Source: Hydrogenoanaerobacterium sp032017025 (GTDB lineage Bacteria; Bacillota; Clostridia; Oscillospirales; Ruminococcaceae). Taken from it: a stretch of 64,000 nucleotides of DNA. Shown piece by piece: positions 1-8,088 of this stretch. A program made the translations under genes and the position numbers. Below the pieces are notes generated by a model. It had not been told where the DNA came from and did no database searches. It saw only the letters and a list, made by a program, of their open reading frames with translations. Location: positions 75,088 through 139,087 of the forward strand of contig NZ_DALZQO010000004.1 of NCBI RefSeq assembly GCF_032017025.1. Direction: 5' to 3'. Numbering within the stretch: position 1 is the stretch's first letter; every line of letters begins with the position of its first letter.

Positions 1-846
1 AAAGGGTTTTCGCAGCACCTCATTCATAGAGGAGGCATGCACCGACGCAACCAACTTAACACCGCAGGTTGCCCCCGTTTTCAGCGCGTCAATATCCGCC
101 TCTCGGCCAATTTCGTCGCAGATGATGATTTCGGGTGAAAGGGTACGCACCGCCATCAAAATGCCATCGCGTTTGCTGTATCCGCTGAGCACGTCGGTAG
201 TAATACCGATATCATTTTGGGGAATCCCCTGCCACATCGCCGCAAGCTCTCCCCGTTCATCGATAAGCGAAACCTTTTTTACGAGGCAGGCATCCCCATT
301 CGACAGCTGGCGAGCCAAATCACGCAAAATAGTTGTTTTACCCGAGCTCGGAGGTCCGGCAAGCAAAATCCCTTTACGCCCGAAGTTTGTATATTTCAGC
401 ACTTCATCGGCACAGCCGAAAATCTGCTTGGCAATTCGGATGTTAAGCGATGAAATATCGCGCATGCCCTCTACTGCACCATCGTTTATCACCGCTGTAC
501 CGCACAAACCCACGCGGTGCCCTCCGTTAAATGCAACAAACCCCTGTGCAATTTCAGCCTGATGACTATGTACCGAGTAACCGCACACCGCCCGGAATAT
601 TTCACGCAGTTCGTCTGCAGTAACCGCAATACAGTCAGGCTGAAGTTCCCTTGTAATTCTGCCCTTTGCGGTAATAAACAAGTTGTCCGCTCCGCAGCAG
701 ATATGGATTGGACGGTTTACCCGCAACCGAATCTCTTGAGCAGTGCGCTGCACCGATTCATCGAGCACCAGTAAAATCCGCTGAATTTGATCGGGAAATA
801 GGCTGCATAGTTTTTCAAAGCGCTGGATGGACTGATCCTTTTCCAT
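1..846 (-). CDS. spoIIIAA: Stage III sporulation protein AA (partial, runs off the left edge)
   Basis: ATPase of the SpoIIIA-SpoIIQ channel that links mother cell and forespore during sporulation. The 282 codons visible contain a Walker A motif (AGPPSSGKTT) and a Walker B motif (IIICDEIG), and start MEKDQSIQRF. The ATG at 846 follows an AAGGGG ribosome binding site. The reading frame stays open to base 1, so only a short C-terminal part is missing; spoIIIAB is expected beyond the edge. The N-terminal text, the conserved RVGLCGTAV segment and the ATPase core all match SpoIIIAA. The call marks the organism as an endospore former. No promoter could be assigned with confidence between this gene and the gatB terminator upstream. 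Confidence 0.93.
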   Translation of the reverse strand, partial: MEKDQSIQRFEKLCSLFPDQIQRILLVLDESVQRTAQEIRLRVNRPIHICCGADNLFITAKGRITRELQPDCIAVTADELREIFRAVCGYSVHSHQAEIAQGFVAFNGGHRVGLCGTAVINDGAVEGMRDISSLNIRIAKQIFGCADEVLKYTNFGRKGILLAGPPSSGKTTILRDLARQLSNGDACLVKKVSLIDERGELAAMWQGIPQNDIGITTDVLSGYSKRDGILMAVRTLSPEIIICDEIGREADIDALKTGATCGVKLVASVHASSMNEVLRKPF

Positions 847-904
847 TGCAATCACCCCTTGCTCTAATAGTTATTACACTTTGTCCACTTTTAGAACCAC
901 CCTA

Positions 905-944
905 TAAAAAAACAGGGGCATTCGCTCAAAACGAATGCCCCTGT
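905..944 (-). terminator. Rho-independent terminator after gatB
   Basis: A 13-bp perfect stem (912-924 paired with 932-944) with a 7-nt loop, followed on the minus strand by seven T (905-911). It sits 13 bp after the gatB stop codon and ends the ligA/gatCAB transcription unit before spoIIIAA. Confidence 0.93.
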
Positions 945-956
945 AAAAACTGTATT

Positions 957-2399
957 TTATTTGGATTCGATAATCTTTAGGATAATATCTTTGAGGATAG
1001 CAGGATTCCCCTGCCCCTTGGACTGACGCATACACTGACCGACCAGGAAGCCGATTACATTGGTTTTACCACCCTTGTAGTCATCTACGGTCTTAGGGTT
1101 AGCATCAATAATATCGTTTGCCAGCTTTTCGAGTACAGAAGTATCAGAAACCTGTGCGAGGCCCTTTTCATCCACCACTTCTTTCGGCTGTTTGTCCGAG
1201 AAGATGATTTCCTCCAGCACGGTTTTGCCCGCCGTGTTGGAAATGGTACCTTGGTCGATGAGTACGATCATGTCGGCAAGCTTCTTCGGGGTAAGCTTGC
1301 TTTCGGTAATTTCGATATTCTTCTCACGAAGAATGCGGGTGACATCGCCCAGCAGCCAATTTGAGATGAGCTTGGGCTGGCACATGCCGAGCTCAACGCA
1401 TTCCTCAAAGAAGCGACCTGTACTCATGTTTTCCACCAGCAGGTTGGAATCAAAGTGAGGCAAGCTGTACTGCGCCATGTAGCGTTTAATCTTTTTATTG
1501 GGCAGCTCAGGCAGCTCGGCTTTCAGCTGATCCACAAACTCTTGCTCCAGCACGATAGTGAGAAGATCCGGCTCGGGAAAATAGCGGTAGTCGTGTGCAT
1601 CCTCTTTGCTGCGAAGAAGCACGTTGCAGCCGTTCGGGTCATCCCAACGGCGGGTCTCCTGTGTAATTGTGCCGCCGTTTTCGAGAACCTCAATCTGACG
1701 TTTTGCCTCATACTCAATTGCACGCACCGCGCCGGAAAACGAGTTGACGTTTTTCATCTCAACGCGCGTACCAAATTCCTTTTGCCCCACGGGACGCACA
1801 GATACGTTAACGTCACAGCGAATCGAGCCCTCCTGCATTTTGCAGTCGGATATATCGATGTATTGCAGAATGGATTTGACGGTATCTAAGTAGGCCTTCG
1901 CCTCGGCTGAACTGCGAATATCCGGTTCAGAAACAATTTCGATAAGCGGAACACCGCAGCGGTTGAAGTCAACCAAGCTGCCCGCAAAGCTGTCATCATG
2001 AATCAGCTTGCCTGCGTCCTCCTCAATGTGGATACGAGTGACGCCGATGCGTTTGGTTGCGCCCGATTCATCGATAATGACATCAAGATAGCCATTTTCG
2101 CACAGTGGAATATCAAACTGGGATATTTGATATGCTTTGGGTAGGTCGGGGTAAAAATAATTTTTACGGTCTTGCTTGCAGATGCGGTTGATGCTGCAAT
2201 TGGTCGCATGCCCCATTTTAACCGCATACTCCACAACCTTTTCGTTCAGTGTGGGCAGCGTACCGGGCATACCGAGACAGATGGGGCAGCAGTTGGAGTT
2301 GACCTCGCTGCCAAACTCGTTTCTACACCCGCAATATATTTTGGTTTTGGTCGAAAGCTCCGCATGAACCTCCAGACCAACAATAATCTCATATTCCAT
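957..2399 (-). CDS. gatB: Asp-tRNA(Asn)/Glu-tRNA(Gln) amidotransferase subunit B
   Basis: Subunit of the GatCAB transamidase, which turns Glu-tRNA(Gln) into Gln-tRNA(Gln) and Asp-tRNA(Asn) into Asn-tRNA(Asn). GatB binds the misacylated tRNA, phosphorylates its side chain and receives ammonia from GatA. The protein begins MEYEIIVGLEVHAEL, has zinc-ligand cysteines in the YCGCRNEF and NCCPICLG segments, and ends in a YqeY-like tail domain. It has 480 residues, the usual length. The ATG at 2399 is chosen because GGAGG lies 8 bp before it; a GTG at 2408 overlaps that ribosome binding site and is unlikely. It is the last gene of gatC-gatA-gatB. Its presence is typical of bacteria that lack GlnRS. 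Confidence 0.97.
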   Translation of the reverse strand: MEYEIIVGLEVHAELSTKTKIYCGCRNEFGSEVNSNCCPICLGMPGTLPTLNEKVVEYAVKMGHATNCSINRICKQDRKNYFYPDLPKAYQISQFDIPLCENGYLDVIIDESGATKRIGVTRIHIEEDAGKLIHDDSFAGSLVDFNRCGVPLIEIVSEPDIRSSAEAKAYLDTVKSILQYIDISDCKMQEGSIRCDVNVSVRPVGQKEFGTRVEMKNVNSFSGAVRAIEYEAKRQIEVLENGGTITQETRRWDDPNGCNVLLRSKEDAHDYRYFPEPDLLTIVLEQEFVDQLKAELPELPNKKIKRYMAQYSLPHFDSNLLVENMSTGRFFEECVELGMCQPKLISNWLLGDVTRILREKNIEITESKLTPKKLADMIVLIDQGTISNTAGKTVLEEIIFSDKQPKEVVDEKGLAQVSDTSVLEKLANDIIDANPKTVDDYKGGKTNVIGFLVGQCMRQSKGQGNPAILKDIILKIIESK

Positions 2400-2414
2400 T
2401 TCAGTCACCTCCGA

Positions 2415-3875
2415 TTACAGTGTGGGTATTGTATGAAAGCCGCCATAAATATTCTCATAGAAGCGTGCGGTTTTAAAAAGCAGCTGTTCAGAGAATTTGG
2501 GGCCGATGAGCTGCATACCAATAGGCAAGCCCTTTTCGTCACTGCCACAGGGAATGGACATTGCCGGAAGCCCCGCAATGTTAACGGTGACGGTACACAT
2601 ATCGCCCGCATACATCTTCAAGATATCGTTCACACGCTCACCGATTTTATAGGCGGTAGTGGGCGTTGTGGGGGTAATGATAACATCACAGTCCTTAAAC
2701 GCTGCATCGTACTCCGCCATAATGCGCTGCTGCAAGCGCTTTGCGCGCTTATAGTATGCATCGTAGTAACCCGAGCTGAGCACAAAGGTGCCGAGCATAA
2801 TGCGGCGTTTTACTTCGTTACCGAAGCCTTCACTGCGCGTTTTCTCGTACATATCGGTAAGGCCCGAAAAGTTTTCGGCGCGGTAGCCGTATTTGACGCC
2901 ATCAAAGCGTGCCAAATTGGAGGAAGCCTCAGCAGAGGAAATGATGTAGTAAGCGGAAATGGCGAAATCGGTGGAAGCGAGCGATACCTCTTTGATAACA
3001 GCGCCCGCATTTTTCAGCTCATCAATCGCCTTGTAAACCGCTGTTTTGACACTTTCATCCACACCGTCACCAAAATATTCTTTCGGCACACCGATGCGCA
3101 GCCCACGTACATCGCCATCGAGCCCCTTTGTGAAGTCATTCTGCGAAAGGGAGACAGAGGTTGCGTCCATGTTATCTTTGCCGCAGATCGCGCTGTAAAG
3201 GGCTGCAACATCTTCAACCGAACGCCCCATGGGACCGATTTGGTCGAGCGAGGAAGCAAACGCTACCAAACCATATCGTGATACCGAGCCGTAAGTGGGT
3301 TTCAAGCCAACAAGTCCGCAAAATGCCGATGGCTGACGGATTGAACCGCCGGTGTCGGAACCAAGGGACAAGATGGCTTCACCCGCCGCAACGCTTGCAG
3401 CGGAACCGCCGGAAGAACCGCCGGGCACGCAGGAAAGATCGTAGGGGTTGGCGGTTTTCATAAAGGCGGAGTTCTCACACGAGCCGCCCATAGCGAATTC
3501 ATCGAGGTTGGCCTTGCCCACCATGATAAAATCGTTTGCCTTTAGGCGTTCAATAACGGTTGCGTCGTACGGAGGTATAAAATCACCAAGAATTTTTGAT
3601 GCACAGGTGGTTTTTACACCCTTCGTGCAGATATTATCTTTAATTGCGATGGGAATACCCGCAAGAGCAGGTAGCGTTTCACCCGCTGCAAGCTTTGTAT
3701 CCACCTCGGCGGCTTTTTTCAGCGCCGAATCTTTTTCGGTTGTAAGATATGCCTTAACCTTGCCTTCGACAGCGTCTATTCTGTCAAAAACAGAGTTGGT
3801 AATTTCAACCGCGCTGCACTGTTTTTCACGCAGCATTTTTGCAAGCTCGGTTGCGGTTTTGCAATAAAGCTCCAT
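2415..3875 (-). CDS. gatA: Asp-tRNA(Asn)/Glu-tRNA(Gln) amidotransferase subunit A
   Basis: Glutaminase subunit of GatCAB that releases ammonia and passes it to GatB. It is an amidase-signature enzyme of 486 residues. The Ser-cisSer-Lys triad is visible: K79 (in AIKDN), S154 (in PGGSSGGS) and S178 (in SDTGGS), the same numbers as I recall for the Staphylococcus aureus enzyme. The start has an AGGAGA ribosome binding site. It lies 14 bp after gatC and 15 bp before the chosen gatB start, consistent with one operon and matched stoichiometry. Confidence 0.97.
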   Translation of the reverse strand: MELYCKTATELAKMLREKQCSAVEITNSVFDRIDAVEGKVKAYLTTEKDSALKKAAEVDTKLAAGETLPALAGIPIAIKDNICTKGVKTTCASKILGDFIPPYDATVIERLKANDFIMVGKANLDEFAMGGSCENSAFMKTANPYDLSCVPGGSSGGSAASVAAGEAILSLGSDTGGSIRQPSAFCGLVGLKPTYGSVSRYGLVAFASSLDQIGPMGRSVEDVAALYSAICGKDNMDATSVSLSQNDFTKGLDGDVRGLRIGVPKEYFGDGVDESVKTAVYKAIDELKNAGAVIKEVSLASTDFAISAYYIISSAEASSNLARFDGVKYGYRAENFSGLTDMYEKTRSEGFGNEVKRRIMLGTFVLSSGYYDAYYKRAKRLQQRIMAEYDAAFKDCDVIITPTTPTTAYKIGERVNDILKMYAGDMCTVTVNIAGLPAMSIPCGSDEKGLPIGMQLIGPKFSEQLLFKTARFYENIYGGFHTIPTL

Positions 3876-3889
3876 TTGTCCGTTCTCTC

Positions 3890-4159
3890 CTATTCAACAG
3901 TCTTTGGTACAACCACGCAGCCTGCCTGTACAAGCGGTGCGTTGCTTAGCAGCTCCTCACGTTTTACAGAGGGGCGAATTTCATCCTTGCGAAGCTCCAT
4001 AGGGTGTGCAGGGTCAACGTCTTTGTAATCATCTGCCATTTCGGGAATCTGCTCCACCATAGCAATGATGTCGTGCATCTCGCCTTCAAATTTTACAACT
4101 TCATCTTCGTCTATTTTGAGTCTGGCAAGCTTGGCAATATGCATAATATCAATTTTCAT
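3890..4159 (-). CDS. gatC: Asp-tRNA(Asn)/Glu-tRNA(Gln) amidotransferase subunit C
   Basis: Small scaffold subunit of the GatCAB complex that holds GatA and GatB together. It has 89 residues and begins MKIDIMHIAKLARLKIDEDE, the conserved GatC helix. It also has the conserved segment ending in LRKDEIRPS, where the aspartate is typical. The ATG at 4159 follows AGAGGTG; a GTG at 4168 would overlap that site and is rejected. First gene of gatCAB; ligA ends just upstream (4211), so they are probably cotranscribed. Confidence 0.95.
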   Translation of the reverse strand: MKIDIMHIAKLARLKIDEDEVVKFEGEMHDIIAMVEQIPEMADDYKDVDPAHPMELRKDEIRPSVKREELLSNAPLVQAGCVVVPKTVE

Positions 4160-4210
4160 TTCTAACACCTCTTTTGTCTTACTATGAGCTACTGAAAGCC
4201 CTAATATAAA

Positions 4211-6190
4211 TCAATCGATCAACTGTTTAAACTCATCCTCGGTGAGGATAGGAACGCCCAGCCCCTGAGCCTTCGTAAGTTTGCTTCCCGCATCCTCACC
4301 TGCAAGCACATAGCTGGTTTTTTTCGAGACCGACGAGGAGGTTTTTCCGCCAAGACTTTCGATCATTTGGGAAGCCTCGTCGCGGGTCATGGTGGGCAGA
4401 GTGCCGGTAAGAACAAAGGTAAGCCCTATCAGCTTATCGCCTGCCTTTGCAGTATCTGCCTGCATGTTCACCCCTGCTGCCTTTAGCCGCTCAATTAGAT
4501 GCTGTGACTGCGGCTGTGCAAAAAACTCATGCACATACTGCGCCATAACAGCACCCATTCCGTCAATTGCAGAGATCTCCTCCTGCGAGGCAGCAGCGAG
4601 GGTATCCATATTGCCAAAGCGCTGCGCGAGCAGCTTTGCCGCTTTTTGACCAATGTTTTTAATACCAAGTGCAAAAATCAACTTACCCAGATCGTTGGAT
4701 TTTGACCTTTCGATAGCAGAAATAAGATTGTTGGCGCTTTTTTCACCCATACGCTCAAGGCAAGCGACATCTTGTACGTTTAGCTCATATAGGTCGGCGG
4801 CGGACTTCACAATCCCCTCATTTACCAGAGATTCTACAATGGCAGGCCCAAGCCCGTCAATATCCATTGCATCGCGCGATGCAAAATGGATGAGGTTGCG
4901 CAGCAGCTGCGCAGGACAATCGGGGTTGACGCAAACCACCGCCGCTACGTCTTGCTCGCGGACGGTATGAGACCCGCACGCCGGGCAAACCGACGGAATC
5001 TGGTATACAGGCTCATTGCCGGCATGCTCTACAACCGATAACACCTCGGGTATAATCTCCCCTGCTTTACGTACCAGTACAGTGTCACCAATGGAGATAC
5101 CTTTTTCGTTGATATAGTCCTGATTGTGCAGCGTTGCCCTGCTGACCGTTGTGCCCGCCAAAGTGATTGGCTCGAAGATTGCAGTTGGGGTAAGAACGCC
5201 TGTTCTGCCTACATTGATTTCGATTGCAAGCAGCTTTGTGGCTTTTTCTTCAGGCGGATATTTAAATGCCACCGCCCAGCGCGGATATTTTGCAGTGGCA
5301 CCCAACCGTTCGCGGTCGGCAAGGTTGTCCACCTTTACAACAGCGCCATCGATATCAAAGCCAAAGGCATTGCGCTGCTCGCCGATGCGGTTAATTTCGG
5401 CGATAACGTCCTCGATATTCGTATAGCGCTGGTAGGATGGCGACACGGGAAAGCCAAGGCTTTTCATATAGTCAAGGCTTTCGCTGTGTGCGGTAATCTT
5501 TTTGCCCTGTATTTGTTGAAGATTAAAGACAAAGATATTCAGCTTGCGGGTGGCGGTGATTTTAGGGTTTTTCTGGCGCAAGCTGCCTGCCGCCGCATTG
5601 CGCGGGTTTTTAAATGGCTTTTCTTCGTTTAGCTCCTGTGCTTTTACAACCGCCTCAAAGCTTTCGTGCGGCATAAAAACCTCACCGCGAACTTCAACAA
5701 ACGGCAGAGGTTCGGTTAATTTCAGGGGGATTGAGCGGATGGTGCGAAGATTGGCGGAGACATCCTCACCGACGAGCCCGTCACCGCGGGTGGAACCTCG
5801 CACAAATACACCGTCACGATACTCCAACGAAACAGAAAGCCCGTCTATTTTAGGTTCTACCACATAAGCCGGATTGAGGAGGCTATCTCGTACGCGTCTG
5901 TCAAAGTCGCGCAGCTGCTGCGCGCTGAATACGTCTTGCAAGCTGCCCATTTGAACCTCGTGTACAACACGCTCAAACTGACCCAGTGCCTTGCCGCCCA
6001 CGCGCGAGGTTGGCGAGTTCGGATGATGCAGCTCGGGGTATTGTTCTTCCAGCTCGATTAGCTCATGCAGCAGTTTGTCGTACTCGTAATCCTCAATTTC
6101 GGGGTCATCCAACACGTAGTAGCGATTGCTGTGATATTCCAGTGTGGAGGTTAACTCCTCCACACGCTTTTTTGCTTCTTGCAGATTCAT
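4211..6190 (-). CDS. ligA: NAD-dependent DNA ligase
   Basis: Seals nicks in DNA during replication and repair using NAD+. The 659-residue protein has the full domain order: Ia domain, adenylation domain with the KIDG active-site lysine (VVEPKIDGLSV, near residue 117), OB fold, a four-cysteine zinc finger (CPACGSH ... CVNPDCPAQ), helix-hairpin-helix repeats, and a C-terminal BRCT domain (GLTFVLTGTLPTMTRDEA). The ATG at 6190 has GGAGG 9 bp upstream; an upstream in-frame start at 6232 has no such site. Downstream lies gatC after a 51-bp gap. Confidence 0.97.
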   Translation of the reverse strand: MNLQEAKKRVEELTSTLEYHSNRYYVLDDPEIEDYEYDKLLHELIELEEQYPELHHPNSPTSRVGGKALGQFERVVHEVQMGSLQDVFSAQQLRDFDRRVRDSLLNPAYVVEPKIDGLSVSLEYRDGVFVRGSTRGDGLVGEDVSANLRTIRSIPLKLTEPLPFVEVRGEVFMPHESFEAVVKAQELNEEKPFKNPRNAAAGSLRQKNPKITATRKLNIFVFNLQQIQGKKITAHSESLDYMKSLGFPVSPSYQRYTNIEDVIAEINRIGEQRNAFGFDIDGAVVKVDNLADRERLGATAKYPRWAVAFKYPPEEKATKLLAIEINVGRTGVLTPTAIFEPITLAGTTVSRATLHNQDYINEKGISIGDTVLVRKAGEIIPEVLSVVEHAGNEPVYQIPSVCPACGSHTVREQDVAAVVCVNPDCPAQLLRNLIHFASRDAMDIDGLGPAIVESLVNEGIVKSAADLYELNVQDVACLERMGEKSANNLISAIERSKSNDLGKLIFALGIKNIGQKAAKLLAQRFGNMDTLAAASQEEISAIDGMGAVMAQYVHEFFAQPQSQHLIERLKAAGVNMQADTAKAGDKLIGLTFVLTGTLPTMTRDEASQMIESLGGKTSSSVSKKTSYVLAGEDAGSKLTKAQGLGVPILTEDEFKQLID

Positions 6191-6284
6191 TGCGTAATTG
6201 CCTCCGTTCTTGTACAAGCAATACTGATACATTATAGCATATTCTTGGCAAAAACGATAGAACTAATTCTGCTAGAATTCGCAA

Positions 6285-6980
6285 TTATTCGAGCGCGTTA
6301 TCCGCACGATAATCGTTCAATTTCGAAATTGTGCTGCCGTTGTCACCTGTCACCTTTGTAAAAGCATCGGGCACAGTACCAACAATAATGGTTTCAGCAA
6401 TGCACATATTGGTAGTAACCTCTGTATCCGCACTGTACCCCGGTATCAGAGCGTTAATATTGATCGAAATGCGCAGCATAATCTGGTGGCGGGTTTGATT
6501 GATGCCCGCAGAGTCAAATTGATTGATAATTTCACTTTGTACGTACCCCACATGCAAAATACGAAAGCCCATCAAGGGGCCTCGGCCTGTAAACATTTGC
6601 CCGCCAAACAGGGTACCCATCGGCACTTTAAGATCAGCTGTTTCCAACTTCTTTAGTTCCTGCGCAACCGAATTGGTGATTCCCACCTTAAGCCGGTTAA
6701 GTGCGAGCATATCTGTTTCAACGGCGGTAACCATACCGTCCGCAGAGGTGCTCAACTTCACCATAGAATCGTATGTTACTTTTTCTGCGTCCAACTCTTT
6801 TGCAACTGCATCGTTAATGGTTTGTATTGCATACAATCGAGCCTGATAAGCAGTCATAGTTTCCACGGAGGGACGCATTTTCATATCGATCAGCACAACC
6901 AGCAGCAAAACGGCGGTTATCACAATCATAATCTTTACCAGTTCTATTCTCCTATGCCTGCGTTTGTAGCTTTGCACCAC
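6285..6980 (-). CDS. yunB: Sporulation protein YunB
   Basis: Known in Bacillus as a SigE-controlled mother-cell sporulation protein of unclear biochemical role. The 231 residues show a basic N terminus (YKRRHRR), one transmembrane segment at about 16-32 and an extracytoplasmic domain ending in conserved text (GTVPDAFTKV). The start is GTG: either 6980 or the adjacent GTG at 6977; the latter is better spaced from GGAGG. It precedes ligA by 94 bp on the same strand. I see no convincing SigE promoter upstream. Confidence 0.9.
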   Translation of the reverse strand: MVQSYKRRHRRIELVKIMIVITAVLLLVVLIDMKMRPSVETMTAYQARLYAIQTINDAVAKELDAEKVTYDSMVKLSTSADGMVTAVETDMLALNRLKVGITNSVAQELKKLETADLKVPMGTLFGGQMFTGRGPLMGFRILHVGYVQSEIINQFDSAGINQTRHQIMLRISININALIPGYSADTEVTTNMCIAETIIVGTVPDAFTKVTGDNGSTISKLNDYRADNALE

Positions 6981-7054
6981 TTTCCCTCCCTCTGCAAAAA
7001 ATATCGGTGATATAGCATGATATTCAGAAAAGAAGAAAAAAGTGTATTTTGCGC

Positions 7055-7080
7055 AAAAAAGAACATCCTTTGAGATGTTC
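7055..7080 (-). terminator. Rho-independent terminator after the metallo-beta-lactamase gene
   Basis: A 7-bp stem (7061-7067 with 7074-7080) with a 6-nt loop, followed on the minus strand by six T (7055-7060). It lies 22 bp after the stop codon at 7102. Confidence 0.85.
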
Positions 7081-7101
7081 TTTTGTTTTCCGCATTAAAT
7101 T

Positions 7102-7983
7102 TTATTCAACTGTTTTCCATAGCAGTTTGTTTTGGACAAAGTTCGCATCTAATCTCTTTTCGTCGTGCAGATACGATAAATAAGAGCGCACCGTGCTTCC
7201 CACAAGCACATACTGCCCAAAATCCATGTTCAGAGAATAGCGGTCAAAGATTTCTTTTAGAATATCTTCAAAGCATAACGGTGTTTTGCAAATTTCTAAA
7301 AGTACATCAATAATCTCGTAAACTTTATCGCGGTTAACCTGCACCAGCGGTCTGATATCCTCTGCCGCTTCTGCATGGGCGGGAACAAACAGCCTGCACT
7401 CCAATTGCTCCACCATATCCAAAGTGTTTAAAAACTCTCTTACGTCATAAATAAAGGATAAGTGGTATTTGCTGATGATGTTTTCACCGAATACACAGTC
7501 TCCAAGAAAGCAGACGTTATCCGAAGTGCGTATACCAATCATATCAAAGAAGTGCCCACCCAGCCGAATGTATTCCAACCCTTTCGGCAAAGCGGTTTCT
7601 ACCGTGCCTGTTGGCGCACTTGGTTCTGCCATCAAAAATTTGTTGCGCAGCTCTTTGCACGGATACCCTCCATATAAAAACGATGGCTCCAAAACAGGAT
7701 ATTGAGCAAAGGCATTTTCAATGCCTGTAGAAATGATTTTACAGCCTGTCCGCTCTTGTAAAAGGCGGTTGCCGCCGACATGGTCAGCGTTTGAGTGAGT
7801 ATTGACTATCGCAAGCAGCTCCCAGTTGTTTTCGTTTATTATTTTTAGCAGTTTTTTACCCGCTTCTTTGTCATTGCCGCTGTCAATTAAGTAAACACCA
7901 TTTCCATCCGTGCGGTAAATTCCCATTTTCGCCGGACAATTGATGTAATAGGTTCGTTCCCCCGCTTGGATTAGTTCATACAC
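7102..7983 (-). CDS. Metallo-beta-lactamase fold hydrolase with altered metal motif
   Basis: Soluble 293-residue protein with an N-terminal MBL fold and a C-terminal region that looks like a winged helix. The metal-site residues are visible: the HxHxDH motif appears as H63-S-N65-A-D67-H68, so the second histidine is replaced by asparagine; the rest are H144 (GGH), D162 (GDCVFG) and H203 (PAHAE). Relatives include glyoxalase II-like and RNase Z-like enzymes, but nothing here fixes the substrate. It is a single gene with its own terminator, between yunB and the acyl-CoA synthetase, so context adds little. AGGAGA ribosome binding site. Confidence 0.82.
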   Translation of the reverse strand: MYELIQAGERTYYINCPAKMGIYRTDGNGVYLIDSGNDKEAGKKLLKIINENNWELLAIVNTHSNADHVGGNRLLQERTGCKIISTGIENAFAQYPVLEPSFLYGGYPCKELRNKFLMAEPSAPTGTVETALPKGLEYIRLGGHFFDMIGIRTSDNVCFLGDCVFGENIISKYHLSFIYDVREFLNTLDMVEQLECRLFVPAHAEAAEDIRPLVQVNRDKVYEIIDVLLEICKTPLCFEDILKEIFDRYSLNMDFGQYVLVGSTVRSYLSYLHDEKRLDANFVQNKLLWKTVE

Positions 7984-8047
7984 AACTGCTCTCTCCTTTT
8001 ACAAAAAATATCTATTTGCTTTTTATGATATCATAAAAAGCAACACA

Positions 8048-8079
8048 CAAGAACAGACGCGCAGAAAACTGCGCGTCTG
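8048..8079 (-). terminator. Terminator after the acyl-CoA synthetase gene
   Basis: An 11-bp perfect GC-rich stem (8054-8064 with 8069-8079) with an AAAA loop, followed on the minus strand by an interrupted T-rich stretch. It lies 10 bp after the stop codon at 8089. Confidence 0.8.
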
Positions 8080-8088
8080 CCTGGGGTG

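Noticed and set aside
2172..3281. Long open frame on the plus strand (369 codons) across gatB and gatA
   Set aside because: It is antisense to two clearly conserved genes, has no ribosome binding site and encodes a low-complexity-like product; it is a shadow of their codon use.
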